This document shows, in pieces, positions 34,927 to 43,156 of a DNA stretch of 64,000 nt. Under the pieces are notes generated by a model, which did not search any database, was not told where the DNA came from, and worked only from the letters and a program-made list of their open reading frames with translations. Position 1 is the stretch's first letter, and each line of letters opens with the position of its first letter. Both the position numbers and the translations under genes were made by a program. The stretch is from Blautia sp. SC05B48 (GTDB lineage Bacteria; Bacillota; Clostridia; Lachnospirales; Lachnospiraceae): assembly GCF_005848555.1 (NCBI RefSeq), contig NZ_CP040518.1:434001-498000 (forward strand), written 5' to 3'.

Positions 34927-35763
34927 ATGATCCAGGATATCGCACCACATACCTATCACAATGAGTACAAACCTGTGGCTCCGGATAAAGAAAGCCACAT
35001 CCTCGCCTATGGAGAAGGAAATATCCTTATGAAAAAAGATGGCGAAACTATAACTCTTCCAAGCTTTGGAGAGCTGGAAGGAAAAGTTGAAAATCTCTAT
35101 GAGAATTATATCTATCTCTTCTCTGTTGATGAAGAACATTTTTATCTGATCCCGGATCTGGATACCAGCCTTCTTCCCGGATATCAGTTTGAGATCATCC
35201 GTGTGCTTCGCACAGCAGAGCCTCAGTATCTGGCCTTTGCCGGAATCACCGGATATCAGCTTTTTCAGTGGTACAGCAAGCGTCGTTTCTGCGGTTGCTG
35301 CGGCCAGCCAATGGTACACGATAAGACAGAGCGCAAAATGATTTGTCCTTCCTGCGGAAACGGAGAATATCCGGTACTTTCCCCGGCTGTGATCGTTGGC
35401 GTTACCAATGGCGATAAGCTGATCCTTTCCAAATATGAGGGACGAAGCCACACACGTTATGCCATGATCGCCGGTTTTGCCGAGATTGGCGAGACTATTG
35501 AAGAAACTGTACACCGCGAAGTTATGGAGGAGATCGGCGTAAAGGTCAAAAATCTCCGCTACTACAAGAGCCAGCCATGGTCTTTCTCCGGCACTCTCCT
35601 GTTCGGCTTCTACTGTGACCTGGACGGCGACGACACTCTCACTGTAGACCACAACGAACTCTCCATGGCCTCCTGGTTCAACCGCGAGGAAATCCCGGAT
35701 GAGGGTGATAATATCAGTCTTACCAAGGAAATGATGATGGCATTTAAGCATGGAAAGGCCTGA
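34927..35763 (+). CDS. nudC: NAD(+) diphosphatase NudC
   Basis: 278 residues. Splits NAD(H) to NMN and AMP and can remove NAD caps from RNA. The middle zinc ribbon has two CxxC pairs, 'FCGCCGQPMVHDKTERKMIC' and 'PSCGNGEYP'. The Nudix box is 'GFAEIGETIEETVHREVMEE' plus IGV, and the NudC marker S-Q-P-W-S-F is present as 'YYKSQPWSFSGTLLFGF'. The ATG at 34927 follows GGAAAGGA. Convergent with glycogen phosphorylase. Confidence 0.95.
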   Translation: MIQDIAPHTYHNEYKPVAPDKESHILAYGEGNILMKKDGETITLPSFGELEGKVENLYENYIYLFSVDEEHFYLIPDLDTSLLPGYQFEIIRVLRTAEPQYLAFAGITGYQLFQWYSKRRFCGCCGQPMVHDKTERKMICPSCGNGEYPVLSPAVIVGVTNGDKLILSKYEGRSHTRYAMIAGFAEIGETIEETVHREVMEEIGVKVKNLRYYKSQPWSFSGTLLFGFYCDLDGDDTLTVDHNELSMASWFNREEIPDEGDNISLTKEMMMAFKHGKA

Positions 35764-35813
35764 AGTATCGCTTGCCTGATTCCGTAAACAATTTTTCGTA
35801 ACCAATTTCACAA

Positions 35814-35917
35814 AAAAACACCGACCATTCATCTGTACCATGTTCTGTCCAGGCTGCCAGATCATCTCTGACAGCTCAGACCCGGTACATATTTCCGATG
35901 AATGCCGGTGTTTTTAT
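35814..35917. terminator. Long nested bidirectional terminator
   Basis: Outer arms AAAACACCGACCATTCATC (from about 35815) and GATGAATGCCGGTGTTTT (to about 35914) pair with few mismatches, and inner GTACC/GGTAC extends them. A second hairpin, CTGCCAGA with TCTGACAG, sits in the loop. T-runs end both strands. It lies between convergent nudC and glgP. Confidence 0.75.
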
Positions 35918-35968
35918 TTTCTATTTTTCTATTTTCTTCCGTACCGGAGTAAGCTGGCTAAAACCAGT

Positions 35969-38236
35969 TTATTTCTCCGCCGTCAGATGCCAGATATCTC
36001 TGTTGTATTCCTCGATAGTTCTGTCTGAAGAAAAGTATCCTGCTTTTCCGATGTTTACAAGCATTTTTTCTGCCCATGCGGTTCTGTCCTCATAATCGGA
36101 CAGTGCCTGATCTTTCACCTTCGCATAATCCTCGAAGTCAAGAAGAGTCATGAACCAGTCTTTGCTTACGATCTCATGATGCAGTCTTCTTAAATGCTCT
36201 TCACTTCCAATAGAAAGAAGTTCGTTTCCTACGATAAAGTCTACTGCACGACGGATGCGCTCGTCTTTTTCATAGAAATCTCTGGAGCAGTAATCTGCCT
36301 TTTCATAGTGTTCGATAACCTGCTCACTGGACTCACCGAAGATATAGATATTATCCTTACCTACCAGCTGGCTGATCTCCACATTTGCACCATCCATAGT
36401 ACCAAGTGTCACAGCACCGTTAAGCATAAATTTCATGTTTCCTGTTCCGCTGGCCTCTTTGGAAGCAAGAGAGATCTGCTCGGAGATATCGCAGGCAGGG
36501 ATCAGCTTCTCTGCTGCACTTACGTTGTAGTTTTCCACCATAACAACCTTCATGTATGGAGAAACCTCCGGATCATTGTTGATAAGCTCCTGTAAGCAGA
36601 GAATCAGGTGGATAATGTCCTTTGCGATAACGTATGCAGGAGCTGCTTTTGCACCGAAAATGAAAGTTACCGGGCGCTGCGGCTTCTCGCCTGCTTTGAT
36701 CTTCAGATAACGGTCAATGATGTAAAGTGCATTCAGCTGCTGACGTTTGTACTCATGAAGACGTTTGATCTGGATATCATAAACACTGTGAGTATTGATT
36801 TCCTCTCCTGTGTTGGCTTTGATAAACTCTGCACATCTCTTCTTTGCATCCTGTTTGATCTTCAAGATATTTGCAAGAACATCCTGGTTTCCTTTGAAGT
36901 CAAGCATCTTGTCAAGCTCAAAAGAATCCTTGCGGAAGCCGTCACCGATCATGGATGTGATGTACTCAGTCAGCGGATGGTTGCAGTGAAGGAGCCATCT
37001 GCGGAAGGTAATTCCGTTTGTCTTGTTATTGAATTTCTCCGGATAGATCTCATAGAACTGATGAAGCTCTGTCTCCTTCAGGATATCGGTATGAAGGGAT
37101 GCAACACCGTTGATGGAAAATCCGTAGTGGATGTCCATATGTGCCATGTGGACCAGGTCGTTCTTGTCGATGATGGCAAGATTTTCCTGCGGATATTTTG
37201 CTTTGATACGCTCGTCCAGCTTGCGGATGATCGGCATCAGGTGCGGAACAACCTCCTCAAGATAAGAGATCGGCCATTTCTCAAGTGCCTCTGCAAGAAT
37301 GGTATGGTTGGTATAAGCGCATACATGAGATACGATCTCGCATGCCTCCTCAAACTCGATCCCACGCTCTGTGAGAAGACGGATAAGTTCCGGAATTACC
37401 ATACTCGGATGTGTATCGTTGATCTGGATCACTGCATAATCGGCAAGGTCATGAAGATTGCAGCCTTTTGCTGTTGCCTCATCCAGAATCAGCTGTGCCG
37501 CATTGCTTACCATGAAGTACTGCTGATAAATACGAAGCTTTCTTCCTGCGTCATCGCTGTCATCCGGATACAGGAACAGTGTCAGGTTGTGGAGCAGATC
37601 CTTCTTATCAAAGGAGATTCCCTCGCCTACAATGCTCTCATCTGCAATATCAATATCAAAAAGGCGAAGCTTGATCGCTTTGTTCTCATAGCCTGCCACG
37701 TCAATATCATACAGTGTGGATTTCAGCATAAAGCCCTTAAACGGCACGTAATAGGAAACGCCTGCATCTGTAAGCCAGCTCTCCGGCTGGATCCACGGAT
37801 TCGGTGTCTCAAACTGAAGATGATCCTTAAACTCCTGTTTGAAAAGTCCGAGGTGATAATTAAGTCCGATTCCTTCTCCCGGAAGTCCCAGAGTTGCGAT
37901 GGAATCCAGGAAGCAAGCTGCCAGACGGCCAAGTCCGCCATTTCCGAGAGATGGCTCCGGCTCGATCTCCTCGATCATGGAAAGCTCTTTTCCGTTTTCT
38001 TTAAGATATTTCGCAACTTCATCGTAAACGCCCAGATTGATCAGGTTGTTGGAAAGAAGCTTACCGATAAGGAACTCTGCGGAAATATAATAAATTTTCT
38101 TTTTTCCTTCCTGGTAGCCGCGGCCCTTCAGCTGCTCCTTTGTCCAGGAGAGAAGTCCGTGATAGATTTCCTCGTTTGTACAATCTTTTACATTTTTGTT
38201 ATATTTGTCTTCAAATACTTTGCTTAATGTTTCCAT
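35969..38236 (-). CDS. glgP: Glycogen/alpha-glucan phosphorylase
   Basis: 755 residues. Releases glucose-1-phosphate from glycogen or maltodextrin. N-terminal '[20 protein letters not shown]' and '[20 protein letters not shown]', the middle '[16 protein letters not shown]' and '[16 protein letters not shown]', and the cofactor lysine in '[20 protein letters not shown]'. Near the end '[20 protein letters not shown]' completes the family pattern. AAAGGAGATC precedes the ATG. An AraC regulator lies upstream on the same strand, but there are 215 bases between them, so glgP probably has its own promoter. Confidence 0.97.
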   Translation of the reverse strand: METLSKVFEDKYNKNVKDCTNEEIYHGLLSWTKEQLKGRGYQEGKKKIYYISAEFLIGKLLSNNLINLGVYDEVAKYLKENGKELSMIEEIEPEPSLGNGGLGRLAACFLDSIATLGLPGEGIGLNYHLGLFKQEFKDHLQFETPNPWIQPESWLTDAGVSYYVPFKGFMLKSTLYDIDVAGYENKAIKLRLFDIDIADESIVGEGISFDKKDLLHNLTLFLYPDDSDDAGRKLRIYQQYFMVSNAAQLILDEATAKGCNLHDLADYAVIQINDTHPSMVIPELIRLLTERGIEFEEACEIVSHVCAYTNHTILAEALEKWPISYLEEVVPHLMPIIRKLDERIKAKYPQENLAIIDKNDLVHMAHMDIHYGFSINGVASLHTDILKETELHQFYEIYPEKFNNKTNGITFRRWLLHCNHPLTEYITSMIGDGFRKDSFELDKMLDFKGNQDVLANILKIKQDAKKRCAEFIKANTGEEINTHSVYDIQIKRLHEYKRQQLNALYIIDRYLKIKAGEKPQRPVTFIFGAKAAPAYVIAKDIIHLILCLQELINNDPEVSPYMKVVMVENYNVSAAEKLIPACDISEQISLASKEASGTGNMKFMLNGAVTLGTMDGANVEISQLVGKDNIYIFGESSEQVIEHYEKADYCSRDFYEKDERIRRAVDFIVGNELLSIGSEEHLRRLHHEIVSKDWFMTLLDFEDYAKVKDQALSDYEDRTAWAEKMLVNIGKAGYFSSDRTIEEYNRDIWHLTAEK

Positions 38237-38451
38237 TTTTGATCTCCTTTCATGGATCTTGATGGGATGAAATATGTTTTTACAAGGTTGTTTGCTTTGT
38301 TTTTGATGTTATTAGGATATCACGCATTTCTTTTCAAAAATATAACAATCCTGTCATGATATGCAAGATATTTGTCAGACTGTTTTCACTTTTTACTGTA
38401 GCTCTGCATAAAAACGCAAACGTGACATATGCGGTTGCTTCGGGATCTTTC

Positions 38452-39369
38452 TCAGGTCTGTCTCATACTCTTCCTGTACTTATGCGGTGAAATCTTATTG
38501 GACTGCTGAAATTTCTTTATAAAATAACTTGTACTGTTAAATCCCACCTCCATGGCAATCTCCGTCACAGGTGCATCGGAATGTGTAAGAAGATACTTTG
38601 CCTTCTCCATACGGAAGTCATTGATGTACTCCACCAGGGTTTTTCCCGTATACTGGCGAAAAAGCTTCATAAAATAATACTCACTGTAATTGGAAAGTCC
38701 GGAAAGCTCTGAAACGGTAAGATTCTCCTGATAGTGAAGGCTGATATGATCCAGCACTTCCTTTACTGCTGCAAGGCTCTTGTTCTGCTCTGTGCTTACC
38801 GGGATAATATAATGCTTCGTCAACATCTCATAAAAGAAATCAAAGAACAGCATTTTCAGCTTCACATAAAAATATGGCTTTTTCTCCGTATGACAGTCAT
38901 GGATCTCCAGAAAAATTTCCCGAAGCTTCTCATATCCGGAATCTCCTTCTTCTATATGATGGCAGAATTCTGCCTTGTTTTCTATTAATGGTGATACCAC
39001 ACATTCCTGGCAGATATCTCCCGGCTGACCTGCAAGGAAGCCCAGGCTGAAAACCACACTCTTATAATAAAGAGGCTTCTTAAGATCAGTCCGCATACTA
39101 TGGAGAACTCCACAGTTCACGATCAGGATATCCCCCTTTTTCAGGCGGATGCTCTCCCGGTTCAGTCTGGCAAAGCCACTGCCTTTTTCAATATACATGA
39201 TCTCCATCTCACTGTGCCAGTGGTCATACAGTGCATGAAAAATCTCACAGTTCGCCATATAGGTTTCCACCGGAAGCTCGAAGGAACCGTGAGGGCTTAA
39301 TTCTTTTAAATTATCATCCACTTCGGATACGTGAAGAGGATTTTTTTCGGATGTGTCTGTTTCTGGCAT
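38452..39369 (-). CDS. AraC family regulator
   Basis: 305 residues. The cupin sensor domain includes 'HWHSEMEIMYIEKGSGFARL' and 'IRLKKGDILIVNCGVLHSMR'. The C-terminal helix-turn-helix pair is 'NLTVSELSGLSNYSEYYFMK' and 'APVTEIAMEVGFNSTSYFIK', and the protein ends in 'FQQSNKISPHKYRK'. ATG 39369 follows GGAGGAAATC; a longer frame from 39441 would pass through the structured element upstream. Its target is not clear. Confidence 0.9.
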   Translation of the reverse strand: MPETDTSEKNPLHVSEVDDNLKELSPHGSFELPVETYMANCEIFHALYDHWHSEMEIMYIEKGSGFARLNRESIRLKKGDILIVNCGVLHSMRTDLKKPLYYKSVVFSLGFLAGQPGDICQECVVSPLIENKAEFCHHIEEGDSGYEKLREIFLEIHDCHTEKKPYFYVKLKMLFFDFFYEMLTKHYIIPVSTEQNKSLAAVKEVLDHISLHYQENLTVSELSGLSNYSEYYFMKLFRQYTGKTLVEYINDFRMEKAKYLLTHSDAPVTEIAMEVGFNSTSYFIKKFQQSNKISPHKYRKSMRQT

Positions 39370-39404
39370 GATTTCCTCCGTGATCTTCAGGTGAATACCG
39401 CAAG

Positions 39405-39487
39405 CAGTTATTCCACTCAAGCGGATATTCGCAATCCGCATTCGCTACTTGCTCATAACAGAATAACTGCCAAACAGTTATTCTGTT
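39405..39487. repeat. Structured element with alternative hairpins
   Basis: CAGTTATTC occurs at 39405-39413 and 39475-39483, and its complement GAATAACTG at 39461-39469. The middle copy can pair with either side: as a 13-base stem AACAGAATAACTG (39457-39469) with 39475-39487, or as a 9-base stem enclosing 39414-39460. Inside, GCGGAT (39421-39426) pairs with ATCCGC (39434-39439). The part 39425-39458 is repeated at 53651-53684 with 29 of 34 bases the same. It overlaps the stop of the PIN-like gene. Confidence 0.65.
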
Positions 39488-40421
39488 AAAATATAATATC
39501 AATTCCGTCTGGCTGCATAAGCATATCTGCCAGTTCTTCGGCATCTGATGAAATCTCTTTTACACGAATATCTCTTTTTCTTATTCCCAGTACTACAAGA
39601 TTTCCCGATATTCCTGCGCTCATAATTTCTCTTATGTGATCTTTTTCTGTCAAAATTCCTTTTCTGAACAAAACCTGAACCAATTTCGGTGTACTGTATA
39701 TGCCGATTTCTTTCCCACGATACTGCATTCTTGTCCGTTTAAATAAATTATCTATTTTACCAGCTGCGCCTTTATCATCCGTAATAACATAAAACTTTTC
39801 ATCTGCTTCTCCGGGAATATTTGCCAAAATATGAAGACAAACAGCCAGTATTTCCTCACCAAGGTTATCGCCCGATTCTTTATTTTTTCGTACTGTTTCA
39901 AAAAAATGTCGATATATTTCTTTACTGTTGAGATTTTTCCCCTGCATAACTTCTTTATTAATCTCGGCATTATTTTCAATGGTATATGTTATGGTACTGA
40001 CCGGTCCTTTTAATAGTCTTACCGCCCAGCATAAATAATTATTGATCGCAGCATTCGTGTTAAAAACCATCTCCATGATGAAAAAAATATCCTCTTCATA
40101 CAGAACCACTACCGGTATTCCATATTCCCGTATGTATTTTATATATTCCATATATTCCTGATTTAGTATTCCACTATGAGAAGCCAGTTCCATCAAAATG
40201 CATCTCGTAATTACAAGAACGGTATCCTGAGTCTTCATATGCTTCAGTAAATACCCAGCTTCTTCTTTTTTCAGCTTGGAATGTCTCCGGAATGAACAAG
40301 CATCATAAAAACAACATTTCTTTCTGGAAAAAATTTCTGATATGATCTGATCTTTCCCGGTAATTATCCAAGGCATGATTTCTTGTATATTATAGGGGTT
40401 ATCCACATAGCCTTCTGCCAT
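39486..40421 (-). CDS. PIN-like domain protein, third gene of an HTH-ImmA/IrrE module
   Basis: 311 residues; no named family recognised. Acidic residues are spaced as in a PIN ribonuclease: Asp40 in 'KKCCFYDACSFRRHSKL', Glu78 in 'TRCILMELASHSG', Glu189/Glu190 in 'NLGEEILAVCLHIL' (the GExEAxALA-type helix) and Asp215/Asp216 in 'FYVITDDKGAAGK'. An insert of about 90 residues separates the second and third. It starts 3 bases after the ImmA/IrrE gene. RNA cleavage is inferred from the residue pattern alone. An alternative is a non-catalytic partner of the peptidase. Confidence 0.65.
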   Translation of the reverse strand: MAEGYVDNPYNIQEIMPWIITGKDQIISEIFSRKKCCFYDACSFRRHSKLKKEEAGYLLKHMKTQDTVLVITRCILMELASHSGILNQEYMEYIKYIREYGIPVVVLYEEDIFFIMEMVFNTNAAINNYLCWAVRLLKGPVSTITYTIENNAEINKEVMQGKNLNSKEIYRHFFETVRKNKESGDNLGEEILAVCLHILANIPGEADEKFYVITDDKGAAGKIDNLFKRTRMQYRGKEIGIYSTPKLVQVLFRKGILTEKDHIREIMSAGISGNLVVLGIRKRDIRVKEISSDAEELADMLMQPDGIDIIF

Positions 40422-40424
40422 TTG

Positions 40425-41228
40425 CTATTCCCCCCTTACTTCTCTGTAGAGCCTTTTCATATTCTGAAGAACTTTTTTTAATGTTCTTTCATTTAAATAA
40501 GCTCCTTCCATACATTCTTCACCATATCGCTTCACCATGTACTCCAACTTGTCGTAATCATCCCTATACGATGGATTTAAAATACTTTCATCCAGCCATA
40601 GTCTGGAAAAACCATTCTTTATATCATCTGCAGATATTTCCAGTAACATCTTTGATATATCTGATTCTTCCAGAAGTTCCAGTTCAAAGCATCGGACCAG
40701 TACAGCCATATAAGGAACCTGATAATAATTCATCAGGCGAAATACTGTATCTCTTTCATTATTTTCAGATTCCGCATGAAATTTCTGAAACATAAAACGA
40801 AATCCGCTTGTGGGCATCAAAAGCATTCCGGCAAACAAATTAGCTGCAACTTCCTCTTCATGTGTATAATAATCATCATTGGCAAACTCCACCTTTGTAC
40901 GAAAATCTGTTTTCTGATAAAGCACATGATACAGTTCATGGCACAAAGCAAAATTCACATTTACCTTTGGCAATGATGTATTAAGTACAATATATCCCAA
41001 CGCATCTCCTTTATAACAAAGAGCTCCTATTTCCTGATCACAGAAAGGCAGTTCTATAATAAGATATCCTTTTTTCTGAAAAGATGGTCTTACGATCTGC
41101 ATAATATTAAGAAGTTCTTTATCGTTACTGATTCCCGCAAAAGAACAGAAGCTTCTTATCTTCTCTTCCATCTCTTCTTTATGACAATCCCCATATTGGA
41201 TTATCTTTCTAAGACGTTTAATATCCAT
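40425..41228 (-). CDS. ImmA/IrrE family metallo-endopeptidase
   Basis: 267 residues. Zinc peptidase motif HELYH at 97-101 (in 'VNFALCHELYHVLYQ') with the third ligand Glu126 in 'HEEEVAANLFAGMLLMP'. The N-terminal helix and 'GALCYKGDALGYIVLNTSLP' match the family, and the tail of about 110 residues is helical. Relatives cleave the repressor protein next to them (ImmA cuts ImmR, IrrE cuts DdrO). Here the repressor gene at 41232 lies 3 bases upstream and the PIN-like gene 3 bases downstream, so cleaving the XRE protein to release the operon is a reasonable model. Confidence 0.85.
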   Translation of the reverse strand: MDIKRLRKIIQYGDCHKEEMEEKIRSFCSFAGISNDKELLNIMQIVRPSFQKKGYLIIELPFCDQEIGALCYKGDALGYIVLNTSLPKVNVNFALCHELYHVLYQKTDFRTKVEFANDDYYTHEEEVAANLFAGMLLMPTSGFRFMFQKFHAESENNERDTVFRLMNYYQVPYMAVLVRCFELELLEESDISKMLLEISADDIKNGFSRLWLDESILNPSYRDDYDKLEYMVKRYGEECMEGAYLNERTLKKVLQNMKRLYREVRGE

Positions 41229-41231
41229 GGA

Positions 41232-41597
41232 CTACTCCTTTGATATATTCATAAATCGATGTTTCGCACTCATTACTTCATCAATATTTTCCATCAGATT
41301 TTCAAGCTTTCCCGCAATTTCATTCTGACGTTCTGTAGGATTTCCTGCATAAAAAGCAATTTTTTCCTGTGTGTAATCACTGATCTGAGGGATAAAAAAA
41401 GAATCTTTCATAAAGAAATCCATTTTTTTCCCCAACGCAGATGCTATTTTTTCCATATCGGTGCTGTTTATATCCTGTACACCAGTCAGAATACGCGACA
41501 ATTTTTTCCCATCAATTCCCGTTTTCAAACTGATATATGTCTGCTTAATCTTCATCTGTGAGAGATAAACATTTACATTTTCTATATATTTTGTCAT
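41232..41597 (-). CDS. XRE family regulator of the ImmA/IrrE-PIN module
   Basis: 121 residues. The N-terminal helix-turn-helix (about 5-62) is 'VNVYLSQMKIKQTYISLKTG' and 'IDGKKLSRILTGVQDINSTD'. The C-terminal half is helical and may be the dimerisation and cleavage region. A clear promoter lies 57 bases upstream. The three genes differ from their neighbours in high AT content and use of ATA codons, which suggests transfer. Role: probably autorepressor, and antitoxin if the PIN protein is a toxin. Confidence 0.82.
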   Translation of the reverse strand: MTKYIENVNVYLSQMKIKQTYISLKTGIDGKKLSRILTGVQDINSTDMEKIASALGKKMDFFMKDSFFIPQISDYTQEKIAFYAGNPTERQNEIAGKLENLMENIDEVMSAKHRFMNISKE

Positions 41598-41653
41598 GTC
41601 ACATCTCCTCTTCCTTATCTTTCTGTTTATATATTATCTTGCTATGTACTATA

Positions 41654-41681
41654 ATTATACGCTCTTTCATTAATATATCAA
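41654..41681 (-). promoter_or_regulatory. Promoter of the XRE-ImmA/IrrE-PIN operon
   Basis: Minus strand -35 TTGATA (41676-41681), 16-base spacer, -10 TATAAT (41654-41659), 57 bases before the XRE start. Confidence 0.7.
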
Positions 41682-41795
41682 CAAGGAAATCTCATTTAAC
41701 AGGATTTTTATTTATATTTTTATTTTTCAAAAATTTTTTTTTAATTTCGAACCATATTTTCTCATTTTTTAATACTCTGATTTATTTTTCATCGC

Positions 41796-41824
41796 TTGAC
41801 TTTTCCCATTTCAACTGCTATATA
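41796..41824 (+). promoter_or_regulatory. Promoter of the alcohol/aldehyde dehydrogenase pair
   Basis: TTGACT (41796-41801), 17-base spacer, TATATA (41819-41824), 49 bases before the alcohol dehydrogenase ATG. Confidence 0.6.
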
Positions 41825-41872
41825 TAATATTTGAAATAAAATAATTTGACTTTAAAAGGAATAAAAACTACC

Positions 41873-43087
41873 ATGAATCCATTAAAAAAAGCTTACTGCC
41901 GGATTTTCCAGAATGTCTTTAAATTCGCCCTTCCACTGCTTCCTTACCGCAATCCGAAGATCATAGGAAGTGTCAAAGGGATCCCGGAAGTTCTGGAAAA
42001 AAGAAACTATAACAATGTACTCATCATCACAGATGCAGGTATCCGAAGCCTTGGCCTTACAGAAAGACTGGAGCAGACACTGAAGCGAAGCTGCATCTCT
42101 TACCATATCTACGACAAAACCGTTGCCAATCCAACAACCATCAATGTGGACGAAGCCCTTCACATGTATCTGGATCATGACTGCCAGGCGATCATCGGCT
42201 TCGGCGGTGGTTCCAGTATGGACTGTGCAAAAGCCACAGCAGCCCGCATTGCCAAGCCACACCAGTCTCTTGCTCAGATGAAGGGAATCCTGAAGATCCA
42301 CAAAAAGCTTCCTCTTCTCATCGCCATCCCCACGACTGCAGGAACAGGAAGTGAAACAACACTTGCTGCTGTCATTACCGATGCAGAAACACGGCACAAA
42401 TATGCCATCAACGATTTTCCGCTGATCCCACGCTACGCAGTTCTTGACCCCAAAGTGACTTTAAGCCTTCCGCCGTTTATCACAGCTACCACCGGCATGG
42501 ATGCCCTGACTCACGCAGTGGAAGCCTACATTGGAAATTCCACTACACCTGGCACAAGAAAAAATGCCCTGGATGCTGTCAGACTGATCTTTGAAAATCT
42601 GGATACCGCCTACACACACGGCAATAATATTGAAGCAAGACGAAATATGCTCCGCGCCTCCTATTTCGCAGGCTGTGCCTTCACCAAATCCTACGTTGGA
42701 TATGTCCACGCAATTGCACATTCTCTCGGCGGAAAATATAATGTTCCACACGGGCTTGCCAATGCAGTGATCCTTCCTATGGTGCTGGAAACCTATGGAG
42801 ACAGCATTACCCATAAGCTTCGCAGCCTGGCTCTGGCTGTCGGTCTCTGCGATAAACATGAGGACGATAAAACTGCTGCCCGGATGTTTATTGATGCAAT
42901 AAAAGATATGAAAAAACGCTTTGGCATCGGAGACTATATTCCGGAAATCCAGGAAACGGACATCCCGGAGCTTGCCCATTATGCAGATAAAGAAGCCAAT
43001 CCTCTGTACCCGGTTCCTGTGCTGATGGATGCCAGCGAACTTGAGACACTGTATTACAGGCTGATGCCTCCGGCAGGCAATTGTTAA
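41873..43087 (+). CDS. Iron-containing alcohol dehydrogenase
   Basis: 404 residues. Cofactor site 'IIGFGGGSSMDCAKATAARI', then 'IPTTAGTGSETTLAAVI', with the metal ligands in 'TGMDALTHAVEAYIG' (Asp, His) and 'VHAIAHSLGGKYNVPHGLAN' (two His). ATG 41873 has AAAAGGA upstream. It is not close to the other iron alcohol dehydrogenase here (19039). It precedes an aldehyde dehydrogenase by 69 bases, so the two should interconvert an alcohol, aldehyde and acid. The substrate is not visible. Confidence 0.93.
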   Translation: MNPLKKAYCRIFQNVFKFALPLLPYRNPKIIGSVKGIPEVLEKRNYNNVLIITDAGIRSLGLTERLEQTLKRSCISYHIYDKTVANPTTINVDEALHMYLDHDCQAIIGFGGGSSMDCAKATAARIAKPHQSLAQMKGILKIHKKLPLLIAIPTTAGTGSETTLAAVITDAETRHKYAINDFPLIPRYAVLDPKVTLSLPPFITATTGMDALTHAVEAYIGNSTTPGTRKNALDAVRLIFENLDTAYTHGNNIEARRNMLRASYFAGCAFTKSYVGYVHAIAHSLGGKYNVPHGLANAVILPMVLETYGDSITHKLRSLALAVGLCDKHEDDKTAARMFIDAIKDMKKRFGIGDYIPEIQETDIPELAHYADKEANPLYPVPVLMDASELETLYYRLMPPAGNC

Positions 43088-43156
43088 AACAGACATTGGC
43101 ATAAACAGATTTCGATATTTCGAATACAGGATTTTTTCAGAAAGGACTATAATTCC

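Noticed and set aside
34918-35865. 315-codon minus-strand open frame
   Set aside because: Antisense to nudC, where the Nudix box and zinc ribbon prove the plus frame.
36608-38227. 539-codon plus-strand open frame
   Set aside because: Lies wholly antisense to glycogen phosphorylase, whose minus-strand protein is conserved along its full length; the plus frame has no protein family pattern.
39486-41597. Prophage repressor region
   Set aside because: XRE plus ImmA/IrrE can mark a prophage or ICE, but no integrase, recombinase, structural or conjugation gene lies on either side within this window.
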